From contig NZ_JAUQOP010000030.1 in NCBI RefSeq assembly GCF_030580855.1, positions 1 to 64,000 of the forward strand: a stretch of 64,000 nt of DNA, read 5' to 3'. The stretch comes from Pseudomonas citrullilanati (GTDB lineage: Bacteria > Pseudomonadota > Gammaproteobacteria > Pseudomonadales > Pseudomonadaceae). A program made the position numbers and the translations under genes. This document shows, in pieces, positions 23,268 through 31,771 of the stretch. The first letter of the stretch is position 1; the number at the start of each line of letters is the position of its first letter. Under the pieces are notes generated by a model, which was not told the origin of the DNA, searched no databases, and saw only the letters and a list, made by a program, of their open reading frames with translations.

Positions 23268-24194
23268 TCAGGCAATCGCCGGCAGCACGATCTCGTCGCT
23301 GCGCTGCACGCCGGCGGTGAAGGCTCGGCACAGGTCGAGGAACTCGCGCATCGCCGAGGTCTGGTATTTCTGCTTGTGCCAGATGAAGTAGAACTGCCTC
23401 GCCAGGTCCATGTCCGGGGTTTCCACGGCCACCAGGCTGCCGCGACGGAAGGCGTCGCGCAGGGCCAGGCGGGAGATGCAGCCGATGCCCAGGCCGGACT
23501 CCACGGCCCGCTTGATGGCTTCGGTGTGTTCCAGTTCCAGGCGGATGTTCAGGGCGCTGCGGTGATGACGCATGGCCTGGTCGAAGGTCAGCCGCGTGCC
23601 CGAACCTTGCTCGCGCAATATCCACGCCTCATGGGTCAGTTCCTCCATGCTCGCCTGGCCGCGCTTGGCCAGGGGATGCTGCGGGGCGCAGAACACCACC
23701 AGCTCGTCCTCGACCCAGCTTTGCACTTCGATGTCCGGATGATTGCAATCGCCTTCGATTAGACCCAGATCAATTTCATAGTGGGCGACCTGGTGCACGA
23801 TATTGGCTGTGTTCTGCACATGCAGCTTTACCTGGCTTTCCGGATGACGCTGCATGAAGCCGCCGATCAGCAGGGTCGCCAGGTAGTTGCCGATGGTCAG
23901 GGTCGCGCCGACCGCCAACGAGCCGAACCCGGACTTGCCGTTGAGCAGGTCCTCGATCTCCTTGGCCTGGTCCAGCAGCGCCACCGCCTGGGGCAGCAGT
24001 TGCTTGCCCAGGGCATTGAGGCTCAGGCGCTTGCCGGCGCGGTCGAACAGTTGGCAGCTCGATTGCCGCTCCAGTTCGGTGATAGAGGTGCTGGCCGCCG
24101 ATTGCGACAGATTGAGCAGGCCCGCCGCGCGAGACACGCTCTCCTGCTGGGCGACGGCGACGAAGACTTGAAGTTGACGTAGAGTAAATCGCAT
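23268..24194 (-). CDS. finR: LysR-type regulator FinR
   Basis: This 308-residue regulator has the N-terminal winged helix (LRQLQVFVAVAQQESVSRAAGLLNLSQSAASTSITELE) and a periplasmic-binding-like effector domain. It is divergent from fpr, the arrangement in which FinR activates fpr in response to superoxide and sulfite-type stress in pseudomonads. Length is normal. The shared 121-base intergenic region should hold both promoters. Confidence 0.85.
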   Translation of the reverse strand: MRFTLRQLQVFVAVAQQESVSRAAGLLNLSQSAASTSITELERQSSCQLFDRAGKRLSLNALGKQLLPQAVALLDQAKEIEDLLNGKSGFGSLAVGATLTIGNYLATLLIGGFMQRHPESQVKLHVQNTANIVHQVAHYEIDLGLIEGDCNHPDIEVQSWVEDELVVFCAPQHPLAKRGQASMEELTHEAWILREQGSGTRLTFDQAMRHHRSALNIRLELEHTEAIKRAVESGLGIGCISRLALRDAFRRGSLVAVETPDMDLARQFYFIWHKQKYQTSAMREFLDLCRAFTAGVQRSDEIVLPAIA

Positions 24195-24206
24195 ATCTAT
24201 ATAACC

Positions 24207-24219
24207 GATAACCCTTATC
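24207..24219. promoter_or_regulatory. Candidate FinR operator
   Basis: GATAA-CCC-TTATC is a perfect 13-base palindrome in the finR-fpr intergenic region, centred about 100 bases before the fpr start. This is consistent with a LysR activator site; no footprint evidence is available here. Confidence 0.4.
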
Positions 24220-24315
24220 TTGATAATTCAGTTAACAGATATTGTCGCCGCCATTAGAATGCGATGCAATTGCGCACCTTGACGACGCAGGCATCATTCC
24301 CAGGAGTCCCCGTAC

Positions 24316-25095
24316 ATGAGCAACATGAACCACGAGCGTGTCCTCAGTGTTCATCACTGGAACGACACACTGTTCAGCTTCAAGTGCACCCGCGATCCGG
24401 GCCTGCGCTTCGAGAACGGTCAGTTCGTGATGATCGGCCTGCAGCAACCCAATGGCCGCCCGCTTATGCGCGCTTACTCGATCGCCAGCCCGAACTGGGA
24501 AGAGCATCTCGAATTCTTCAGCATCAAGGTACCCGACGGCCCGCTGACTTCCCAGTTGCAGCACCTGAAGGAAGGCGACGAGATCATCATCAGCAAGAAG
24601 CCCACCGGCACCCTGGTGCTGGACGATCTCAAGCCTGGCAAGCACCTGTACCTGCTCAGCACCGGCACCGGCCTGGCGCCGTTCATGAGCGTCATCCAGG
24701 ACCCGGAAACCTACGAGCGTTTCGAAAAGGTGATCCTGTGCCACGGCGTTCGCTACGTCAATGAAGTCGCCTACCGCGAGTTCATCACCGAGCACCTGCC
24801 GCAGAACGAATTCTTCGGCGAGGCCCTGCGCGAGAAGCTGATCTACTACCCGACCGTGACCCGCGAGCCCTTCGAGAACGAAGGCCGCCTGACCGACCTG
24901 ATGCGCAGCGGCAAGCTGTTCCGCGACATCGGACTGCCGCCGATCAACCCGCAGGACGACCGCGCCATGTTGTGCGGCAGCCCGAGCATGCTCGACGAGA
25001 CCAGCGAAGTGCTCAACAGCTTCGGCCTGACCGTTTCGCCGCGTATGCGCGAGCCGGGCGACTACCTGATCGAGCGGGCGTTCGTAGAGAAGTAA
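24316..25095 (+). CDS. fpr: Ferredoxin/flavodoxin-NADP(+) reductase
   Basis: This 259-residue flavoenzyme moves electrons between NADPH and ferredoxin or flavodoxin. FAD-binding residues are in MRAYSIASPNWEE (about 56-68), the NADP motif is LLSTGTGLAPFMSV (about 114-127) and CHGVRY, with LCGSPSML near the end. The C-terminal ending is the bacterial subclass-I type. AGGAG at 24302-24306 supports the start. It is divergent from its regulator finR. Confidence 0.96.
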   Translation: MSNMNHERVLSVHHWNDTLFSFKCTRDPGLRFENGQFVMIGLQQPNGRPLMRAYSIASPNWEEHLEFFSIKVPDGPLTSQLQHLKEGDEIIISKKPTGTLVLDDLKPGKHLYLLSTGTGLAPFMSVIQDPETYERFEKVILCHGVRYVNEVAYREFITEHLPQNEFFGEALREKLIYYPTVTREPFENEGRLTDLMRSGKLFRDIGLPPINPQDDRAMLCGSPSMLDETSEVLNSFGLTVSPRMREPGDYLIERAFVEK

Positions 25096-25120
25096 GCTGT
25101 ATTTGTGGCGACTGAAAGAT

Positions 25121-25219
25121 CGCTATCGCGAGCAAGCTCGCTCCCACAGTTGATCTGTGTTGTTCATGGAGTTTCACTTAACACAAATCCCTGTGGGAGC
25201 GAGCCTGCTCGCGATAGCC
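25121..25219. repeat. REP doublet, family B
   Basis: Two inverted REPs (CGCGAGCAAGCTCGCTCCCACA and TGTGGGAGCGAGCCTGCTCGCG) lie between fpr and trmO, in the opposite relative order to the copy at 11104. Confidence 0.85.
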
Positions 25220-25245
25220 GCGACTCGATTCAGCTGATAGCCACA

Positions 25246-25287
25246 AAAAAAGCCCGCGCCGCCTGATAAGGGCCGCGCGGGCTTTTT
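25246..25287. terminator. Bidirectional terminator between fpr and trmO
   Basis: AAAAAGCCCGCGC (25246-25258) is perfectly complementary to GCGCGGGCTTTTT (25275-25287). The flanking A and T tracts serve both convergent genes. Confidence 0.9.
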
Positions 25288-25299
25288 CGTTTCTGGCGG

Positions 25300-25998
25300 C
25301 TACGGGTTCGCCGGGACCACTTCCAGCACCCGGATCAACCCCGGCTGCGGATAATGCCAACGAACATCCAGGTCCCAGAATTGCGCGCCATATTCCCGTT
25401 CGGGCGCAGGCACCTGGTACGCCGGGCGTGGGTCCTGGGCCAGGCATTGTTCGATCAACTCCACCAAGGGCTCCTGCAGGCGCATGGCATGGTCGCGGGC
25501 TTGCAGCAGGGCGGTGTCCGCCCAGTGCACCGGGACCAGCCCGGGCGCCGCGCTGGCGATGGCGTTCGTGGCTGCGCCGATGATGTCGGCGTAGGGCACG
25601 TAGGGCTTGATGTCCAGCACGGGGGTGCCGTCCAGCAAGTCGATGCCCGAAATCCACAGGCGCCCGGCTTCCACCCGTTCCAGCTTGACCACCGACTGGC
25701 CGATGCCGTTGGGGCGATGGGTGGCGCGGGTGGCGAACACGCCCATGGATTTGTTGCCGCCCAGGCGCGGCGGGCGCACCTTCAACCGCGGTTTGTCTTC
25801 CAGGGCCTGGTGGAACAGGAACAGCAGCCAGACATGACTGACCTGTTCCAACCCCTGCACCGCGTCCCCCTGGTCGAACGGCGCCACCAGCTCCAGCACG
25901 CCGCGTGCGGCAGGGGCCAGTTGCGGTTGGCGGGGGATGGCGAACTTCTCCTTGAAGCAGGAGCGGACGAAGCCGATGGGGGCGACGGTGTAGGACAT
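25300..25998 (-). CDS. trmO: tRNA m6t6A37 methyltransferase TrmO
   Basis: This 232-residue enzyme methylates t6A37 in certain tRNAs using SAM. It has the TrmO (YaeB/TsaA) beta-barrel: PIGFVRSCFKEKFAIPRQP near the start, FDQGDAVQGLEQVSHVWLLFLFH, TRATHRPNGIGQSVVKLE at about residues 91-108, and DLLDGTPVLDIKPYVPYAD, all diagnostic. The C-terminal extension (about 175-232) matches the long bacterial form. The DUF1456 gene lies four bases upstream, so the two are probably cotranscribed. Confidence 0.93.
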   Translation of the reverse strand: MSYTVAPIGFVRSCFKEKFAIPRQPQLAPAARGVLELVAPFDQGDAVQGLEQVSHVWLLFLFHQALEDKPRLKVRPPRLGGNKSMGVFATRATHRPNGIGQSVVKLERVEAGRLWISGIDLLDGTPVLDIKPYVPYADIIGAATNAIASAAPGLVPVHWADTALLQARDHAMRLQEPLVELIEQCLAQDPRPAYQVPAPEREYGAQFWDLDVRWHYPQPGLIRVLEVVPANP

Positions 25999-26002
25999 GG
26001 GA

Positions 26003-26464
26003 TCAGCCGCGAATGCGCAGCGTCAGCCCCTTGAGGAAGTTGCGCAGCAACTGGTCGCCGCACGGGCGGTAGTTGGTGTGGCCGAACTTGCGGAACAGCG
26101 CGCTCAATTCCGGCTTGGAGACGGGAAAGTCGGCGGCCTTGAGGATCGCGTGCATGTCGTCCTCCTTCAGCTCGAAGGCCACCCGCAATTTCTTGAGGAT
26201 GATGTTGTTGGTCACCGGCACTTCGATCGGTTGTGGTGGACGGCTCTCGTCCTTGCCACGCTTGAAGATCACCAGGCCGTCCAGGAAGTGCGCCATGACC
26301 TCGTCAGGGCAGAACACGAAGCCTTCCTCCTCGTCTTTCTTGAGGTAGCCGGCCAGGTCCGCCAGGGTCACGTCCAGGCCGCCGAGCTTGATGATCTCGA
26401 TGACTTTCTTGTCGCTGATGTCGAGCATGTAGCGCACGCTGCGCAGTACGTCGTTGTGAATCAT
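26003..26464 (-). CDS. DUF1456 family protein (YehS-like)
   Basis: This 153-residue protein has two tandem copies of the DUF1456 unit: MIHNDVLRSVRYMLDISDKKVIEIIKL in the first half and NNIILKKLRVAFELKEDDMHAILKAADF in the second, separated by a GKDESRPP linker. It matches E. coli YehS in length and repeats. No catalytic residues are recognisable; the function is unknown. Start ATG 26464 is chosen at the domain boundary. Confidence 0.85.
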   Translation of the reverse strand: MIHNDVLRSVRYMLDISDKKVIEIIKLGGLDVTLADLAGYLKKDEEEGFVFCPDEVMAHFLDGLVIFKRGKDESRPPQPIEVPVTNNIILKKLRVAFELKEDDMHAILKAADFPVSKPELSALFRKFGHTNYRPCGDQLLRNFLKGLTLRIRG

Positions 26465-26520
26465 GTGTGCAATCCTGATCAATCGGCAGTAGGCGCCCGG
26501 CTCGGCGTGGCGCCGTAGAA

Positions 26521-27231
26521 TTAGAACTTTTCTTTTGCGGACAGGTAGCGCCACTGGCCCAGCGGCACCTTGCCGATGGACACGCCGCCAATGCGAATGC
26601 GGCGAATGGCGACCACCTTGAGGCCGACCGCCTGGCAGAACAGTGCGATCACGCCCGGTTGCGGGTTCTTCATGGCGAAGCGCAGGCGGTTCTCGTTCTG
26701 CCAGCTGGCCTTGACCGCCGGCAACTCCTTGCCCTTGTAGGTCAGGCCGTGGTTCAGGCGGTTGAGGCCGTGGGCGACCATCTCGCCTTCGACTTCCACC
26801 ACGTATTCCTGTTCGATCCTGGCGGCGTCGGCGGTGAGCTTGCGCAGGATCTTCCAATCCTGGGTGAACACCAGCAGGCCGCTGGCGTTGGCTTGCAGGT
26901 CGGCGCTGGCGGTCAGGCGCAGGAAGTGGCCCTTGAGCGGGCGCTTGCCGAAGCGATGTTCTTCGCTCAGCGTCTGGGGCCCCAGGGACGCCATGGCGGT
27001 GTCCACGTCCATGCCGGCGGGGACATTCAGCAGCAACGTGACCGGTTCCGGCGCGGTGGCCTTGGCCTCGGGGTCCAGGGCGACCTTTTCGGTGGTGACC
27101 TTGAACTGCGGTTCATCGATCACTTCACCGTCCACGGTGACCCAGCCGCCCTCGATGAACAGCTCAGCCTCCCGACGGGAGCAGCCGACGAGTTCGATGA
27201 GGCGCTTGGAGAGACGAATCGGGTCAGTCAT
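26521..27231 (-). CDS. S4-domain pseudouridine synthase homologue (RsuA/RluF-like)
   Basis: This 236-residue protein has an N-terminal S4 RNA-binding domain (IRLSKRLIELVGCSRREAELFIEGGWVTVDG) and the RsuA/RluB/E/F fold with its C-terminal VVAIRRIRIGGVSIGKVPLGQWRYL strand. In the family, the active site reads G-R-L-D-x-x-T/S-x-G-L-L. Here the corresponding stretch is SADLQANASGLLVFT: Gln occupies the usual Asp position counted back from the GLL, and an Asp sits two residues earlier. Either the loop is shifted or the enzyme is inactive. GTAACAAAAAGAGG-rich leader sequence precedes the start. Confidence 0.78.
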   Translation of the reverse strand: MTDPIRLSKRLIELVGCSRREAELFIEGGWVTVDGEVIDEPQFKVTTEKVALDPEAKATAPEPVTLLLNVPAGMDVDTAMASLGPQTLSEEHRFGKRPLKGHFLRLTASADLQANASGLLVFTQDWKILRKLTADAARIEQEYVVEVEGEMVAHGLNRLNHGLTYKGKELPAVKASWQNENRLRFAMKNPQPGVIALFCQAVGLKVVAIRRIRIGGVSIGKVPLGQWRYLSAKEKF

Positions 27232-27314
27232 GACAGGGCCGTAACAAAAAGAGGGTGGGCATTGTACCTGCCTGGCGCCGGTTAATCGCGGGTCCATTTG
27301 CGCCGTGTGGCTTT

Positions 27315-27788
27315 TTAGCCGCGCCGGGCCTTCAGGTCGGCCTGCCTGTAGCGCATGTGCAGCAACGGGTAGGGCTGGTTCATGCCGTCCCGTTCCGAGC
27401 GGCCGATGACTTCGAAACCTTGCTTGAGGTAGAAACCCAGGGCCTGCGGATTCTGTTCGTTGACGTCCAGTTCATCGGCGTTCAAATGGTCCATGGCGTA
27501 GTGCAGCAGTTGCTTGCCCAGGCCCTGGCCACGGTGCTGCGGATCGATGAACAGCATTTCGATCTTGCCGGCCGCCACGCCGGCGAAACCGGTGATGCGC
27601 TGCCGGGCATCCCGGGTGCAAATCAGCATCACCGCGTCCAGGTAGCGGGTCAGCACCAGGTTCTTCAACAACTCGATGTAGCTGTCCGGCAGGAAGTCAT
27701 GGGTGGCCCGCACCGATGCTTCCCACAGTTGGGTCAGTTCCTGGTAATCGCTCGGTTTCGGTGTGTGGATGACCGAATGCTGACGCAT
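27315..27788 (-). CDS. GNAT N-acetyltransferase (YjaB-like)
   Basis: This 157-residue acetyltransferase has the acetyl-CoA loop HRGQGLGKQLL (about residues 84-94) and the C-terminal strand-helix DVNEQNPQALGFYLKQGFEVIGRS, which with NQPYPLLHM resembles E. coli YjaB. The substrate cannot be read from sequence; YjaB-type enzymes acetylate lysines or small amines. It is transcribed after a rimO terminator, probably from its own promoter. Confidence 0.85.
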   Translation of the reverse strand: MRQHSVIHTPKPSDYQELTQLWEASVRATHDFLPDSYIELLKNLVLTRYLDAVMLICTRDARQRITGFAGVAAGKIEMLFIDPQHRGQGLGKQLLHYAMDHLNADELDVNEQNPQALGFYLKQGFEVIGRSERDGMNQPYPLLHMRYRQADLKARRG

Positions 27789-27840
27789 GCCGCCTGTTCC
27801 TTGTGCTGGATGTTCTAGGTGATCTCCATACGATAGCCGT

Positions 27841-27877
27841 AAAAAAGCCCCGCATCTTGTCGCAAGGCAGGGCTTTT
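27841..27877 (-). terminator. Terminator between rimO and the GNAT gene
   Basis: AAAAGCCC (27843-27850) pairs with GGGCTTTT (27870-27877). A tracts on the plus strand give a T run for minus-strand transcription from rimO. Confidence 0.75.
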
Positions 27878-27922
27878 CGGGTTTTCCGCGGCGGTGCGAG
27901 CCAATGACCTGGACAAGAACCC

Positions 27923-28054
27923 TGTGGTGAGGGGATTTATCCCCGCTGGGACGCGAAGCGGCCCTAAAACCTGAACTCCCGGTATTCCAGTTCGACTGAT
28001 TCGCCTGCTTTGGGACTGCTTCGCAGTCCAGCGGGGATAAATCCTCTCGCCACA
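27923..28054. repeat. REPIN, family A
   Basis: An inverted pair beginning TGTGGTGAGGGGATTTATCC and ending GGATAAATCCTCTCGCCACA, with single-base differences in each arm from the other copies, lies directly after rimO. Confidence 0.85.
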
Positions 28055-28062
28055 GGTGTGGA

Positions 28063-29403
28063 TCAGGCGATCTGTTCGGCCCACAAGTCGTATTCGTCGG
28101 CGTCGGTCACCTTGCACCAGACCTTGTCGCCCGGCTTGAGATGGCTGCCGTTGTCGATGAAGACGTTGCCGTCGATTTCCGGGGCATCGAAGAAGCAGCG
28201 GCCTACGGCGCCTTGTTCGTCGACTTCATCCACCAGGACTTCGATTTCGCGGCCGATGCGCATTTGCAGGCGCGCCGAGCTGATGGCCTGCTGGTGCGCC
28301 ATGAAGCGCTCCCAACGGTCCTGCTTGACGTCGTCCGGCACCACGTCCAGGTCCAGGTCGTTGGCCGGTGCGCCTTCGACCGGGGAATACTGGAAGCAGC
28401 CGACGCGATCGAGCTGGGCTTCGGTCAGCCAGTCCAGCAGGTACTGGAAGTCTTCTTCGGTTTCGCCGGGGAAACCGACGATGAAGGTCGAGCGGATGAT
28501 CAGGTCCGGGCAGATTTCGCGCCAGTTCTTGATGCGGGCCAGGGTCTTGTCTTCGAAGGCCGGGCGCTTCATGGCCTTGAGGACTTTCGGGCTGGCGTGC
28601 TGGAACGGGATGTCCAGGTACGGCAGGATCTTGCCGGCGGCCATCAGCGGGATCAGTTCGTCGACATGCGGATACGGGTAGACGTAGTGCAGGCGAACCC
28701 AGACGCCGAGGGTGCTGAGGGCCTCGCACAGTTCGGTCATGCGGGTTTTCACCGGCGCACCGTTCCAGAACCCGGTGCGGTATTTCACGTCGACGCCGTA
28801 GGCGCTGGTGTCTTGGGAAATGACCAGCAACTCCTTGACGCCGGCCTTGACCAGGCGCTGGGCCTCATCGAGCACGTCGCCCACCGGGCGGCTGACCAGC
28901 TTGCCGCGCATCGACGGGATGATGCAGAAGCTGCAGCTATGGTTGCAGCCTTCGGAAATCTTCAGGTAGGCGTAGTGGCGCGGGGTCAACTTGATGCCTT
29001 GGGGCGGGACCAGGTCGATCAGCGGGTTGTGGTCCTGTTTCGGCGGCACCACCTCGTGCACCGCGTTGACCACCTGCTCGTACTGCTGCGGGCCGGTCAC
29101 CGCCAGTACGCTGGGGTGCACCTCGCGGATGTTGCCTTCTTCCACGCCCATGCAGCCGGTGACGATGACCTTGCCGTTTTCCTTGATGGCCTCGCCGATC
29201 ACTTCCAGGGATTCGGCCTTGGCCGAGTCGATGAAGCCGCAGGTGTTGACCACTACCACGTCGGCGTCCTGGTAGGTGGACACGACGTCATAGCCTTCCA
29301 TGCGCAGCTGGGTGAGGATGCGCTCGGAGTCGACCAGAGCCTTCGGGCAACCCAGGGATACGAAGCCGACCTTCGGATTGGCTGGCGCGGTAGTGGTGGA
29401 CAT
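28063..29403 (-). CDS. rimO: Ribosomal protein S12 methylthiotransferase RimO
   Basis: This 446-residue radical-SAM enzyme methylthiolates Asp89 of ribosomal protein S12. The N-terminal UPF0004 domain supplies Cys in GCPKALVDSE, NTCGF and TGCMG; the radical SAM CxxxCxxC is in EGCNHSCSFCIIPSMRG (about 147-163); the C-terminal TRAM domain follows (EIEVLVDEVDEQGAVGR). Complete length. ATG 29403 is preferred; longer in-frame starts lack support. Confidence 0.96.
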   Translation of the reverse strand: MSTTTAPANPKVGFVSLGCPKALVDSERILTQLRMEGYDVVSTYQDADVVVVNTCGFIDSAKAESLEVIGEAIKENGKVIVTGCMGVEEGNIREVHPSVLAVTGPQQYEQVVNAVHEVVPPKQDHNPLIDLVPPQGIKLTPRHYAYLKISEGCNHSCSFCIIPSMRGKLVSRPVGDVLDEAQRLVKAGVKELLVISQDTSAYGVDVKYRTGFWNGAPVKTRMTELCEALSTLGVWVRLHYVYPYPHVDELIPLMAAGKILPYLDIPFQHASPKVLKAMKRPAFEDKTLARIKNWREICPDLIIRSTFIVGFPGETEEDFQYLLDWLTEAQLDRVGCFQYSPVEGAPANDLDLDVVPDDVKQDRWERFMAHQQAISSARLQMRIGREIEVLVDEVDEQGAVGRCFFDAPEIDGNVFIDNGSHLKPGDKVWCKVTDADEYDLWAEQIA

Positions 29404-29676
29404 GTCTAACCTCGGTGTAGGGGGATCGTCTCTTGCCGAGACAGGGCGCCTGAACGCGCCTCTGATCAAAAAGTGCGCAATTCTAGCGATGGACGAGGCA
29501 GTTGACCAGCTTTATACCGGGAAAAACGACGAGTGCTGCGCTATGCTTCGCGCCTTTGCGCTTTACCGGTTTTTTACAGTCAATAAAACACCTGTTACGA
29601 GATGTAAAACAGCGCATGCTGCGTCATCGAGCATAGTGCTTCGTGAGAAGACAGGTCTGGGAATCAGGAGTGTTGG

Positions 29677-31578
29677 ATGGGTCATGCAAGTAGTGAAGCG
29701 GCAGGTGCCGGACATTCGGCAGCCAAACCGCTGAGCATGCTGGTCGCGGCGGTCGGAGTGGTTTATGGCGACATCGGCACGAGCCCGTTGTACACCCTGA
29801 AAGAAGTGTTTTCCGGTGGCTATGGCGTGCCTGTCAACCATGACGGGGTGCTGGGGATCCTGTCGCTGATTTTCTGGTCGCTGATCTGGGTCGTGTCGAT
29901 CAAGTACATGATGTTCGTCCTGCGCGCCGACAACCAGGGCGAGGGCGGGATCATGGCGCTCACCGCGCTGGCGCGCCGGGCGGCGGCGGGACGGGCGCGG
30001 TTGCGGACCTTCCTGGTGATCTGCGGCTTGATCGGCGCGGCGCTGTTCTACGGCGACAGCATGATCACCCCGGCGATTTCCGTGCTCTCGGCCATCGAGG
30101 GCCTGGGCTTGGCGTTCGAAGGGATCGACCACTGGGTGGTGCCGCTGTCGCTGGTGGTGCTGGTGGGGCTGTTTCTGATCCAGCGCCACGGTACCGCGCG
30201 GATCGGCATCCTGTTCGGGCCGATCATGGTGACCTGGTTCCTGGTGCTCGGCGCCCTCGGCGTGTACGGCATCAGCCAGCACCCGGAGGTCCTGCAGGCG
30301 ATGAACCCGGTCTGGGCGGTGCGCTTCTTCCTGGTCCATCCGGGCATGGGCGTGGCGATCCTTGGCGCCGTGGTGCTGGCCTTGACCGGCGCCGAGGCGC
30401 TGTACGCCGACATGGGCCACTTCGGCCGCAAGCCGATCGCCCGCGCCTGGTTCATCCTGGTTCTGCCGGCGCTGGTGCTCAATTATTTCGGCCAGGGTGC
30501 GTTGCTGCTGGGGGACCCGGAAGCGGCGCGCAACCCGTTCTACCTGCTGGCGCCGAGCTGGGCGCTGATCCCGCTGGTGGGGCTGTCGACCCTGGCCACG
30601 GTGATCGCCTCGCAAGCGGTGATTTCCGGGGCCTTCTCCCTGACGCGCCAGGCGATCCAGCTCGGCTACATCCCGCGCATGTACATCCAGCACACCTCCA
30701 GTGCCGAGCAGGGCCAGATCTACATCGGCGCGGTGAACTGGTCGCTGATGGTCGGCGTGGTGCTGCTGGTGCTGGGCTTCGAATCCTCGGGCGCGCTGGC
30801 GTCGGCCTATGGCGTGGCGGTGACGGGCACGATGCTGATGACCACGATCCTGGTCTCGGCGGTGATGCTGCTGTTGTGGAAATGGCCGCCGTTGCTGGCG
30901 GTGCCGGTGCTGCTCGGCTTCCTCCTGGTGGACGGCCTGTACTTCGCCGCCAACGTGCCGAAGATCATCCAGGGCGGCGCCTTCCCGGTCATCGCCGGTA
31001 TTGCCCTGTTCGTGCTGATGACCACCTGGAAGCGCGGCAAGCAATTGCTGGTGGAGCGCCTGGACGAAGGCGCGCTGCCGCTGCCGATCTTTATCAGCAG
31101 CATCCGCGTCCAGCCTCCCCATCGCGTGCAGGGCACCGCGGTGTTCCTGACCGCCCGTTCGGACGCGGTGCCCCATGCGTTGTTGCACAACCTGCTGCAC
31201 AACCAGGTGCTGCATGAGCAAGTGGTGCTGCTGACGGTGGTGTACGAAGACATTCCCCGGGTGCCGCCGCAACGCCGCTTCGAAGTCGATGCCTACGGCG
31301 AAGGGTTCTTCCGGGTGATCCTGCACTTCGGCTTCACCGATGAGCCGGATGTCCCGCTGGCGCTCAAGCTCTGCCATCTGGATGACCTGGACTTCAGCCC
31401 GATGCGCACCACCTACTTCCTCAGCCGCGAGACGGTCATCGCCTCCAAGCTCGAAGGCATGGCCCGCTGGCGCGAGTTGCTGTTCGCCTTCCTGCTGAAG
31501 AACGCCAACGGCAACCTGCGCTTCTTCAACCTGCCGGTGAACCGGGTGATCGAGCTGGGGACCCAGGTCGAGATGTGA
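29677..31578 (+). CDS. kup: Potassium uptake protein Kup
   Basis: This 633-residue inner-membrane K+/H+ symporter has the family opening VVYGDIGTSPLYTLKE (about 29-44), about twelve transmembrane helices and a cytosolic C-terminal domain (from about 450). Motifs SFGADS-type are absent, but YGDSMITPAISVLSAIEG and LTGAEALYADMGHFG are diagnostic. The 273 bases before it hold no other gene. A family B REP doublet and a terminator follow. Confidence 0.95.
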   Translation: MGHASSEAAGAGHSAAKPLSMLVAAVGVVYGDIGTSPLYTLKEVFSGGYGVPVNHDGVLGILSLIFWSLIWVVSIKYMMFVLRADNQGEGGIMALTALARRAAAGRARLRTFLVICGLIGAALFYGDSMITPAISVLSAIEGLGLAFEGIDHWVVPLSLVVLVGLFLIQRHGTARIGILFGPIMVTWFLVLGALGVYGISQHPEVLQAMNPVWAVRFFLVHPGMGVAILGAVVLALTGAEALYADMGHFGRKPIARAWFILVLPALVLNYFGQGALLLGDPEAARNPFYLLAPSWALIPLVGLSTLATVIASQAVISGAFSLTRQAIQLGYIPRMYIQHTSSAEQGQIYIGAVNWSLMVGVVLLVLGFESSGALASAYGVAVTGTMLMTTILVSAVMLLLWKWPPLLAVPVLLGFLLVDGLYFAANVPKIIQGGAFPVIAGIALFVLMTTWKRGKQLLVERLDEGALPLPIFISSIRVQPPHRVQGTAVFLTARSDAVPHALLHNLLHNQVLHEQVVLLTVVYEDIPRVPPQRRFEVDAYGEGFFRVILHFGFTDEPDVPLALKLCHLDDLDFSPMRTTYFLSRETVIASKLEGMARWRELLFAFLLKNANGNLRFFNLPVNRVIELGTQVEM

Positions 31579-31610
31579 CCCGGGCGGTGAGGGTGGCTGG
31601 GAGGCCGCCA

Positions 31611-31696
31611 TCGCGAGCAGGCTCGCTCCCACATTTGGGTTAGGGCCGGCCAGTGACATCACCCCCGGCACCCTGTGGGAGCGAGCCTGCTCGCGA
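31611..31696. repeat. REP doublet, family B
   Basis: Inverted copies TCGCGAGCAGGCTCGCTCCCACA and TGTGGGAGCGAGCCTGCTCG lie downstream of kup. Confidence 0.85.
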
Positions 31697-31718
31697 AGCG
31701 GCCGGCAGCCACAATGAC

Positions 31719-31752
31719 AAAGCCCCTGCAACCGTATGGCTGCAGGGGCTTT
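31719..31752. terminator. Bidirectional terminator between kup and acvB
   Basis: AAAGCCCCTGCA (31719-31730) is perfectly complementary to TGCAGGGGCTTT (31741-31752), with T residues following. It lies between the two convergent genes. Confidence 0.9.
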
Positions 31753-31771
31753 TTCTTGAATCTGCGATGGA

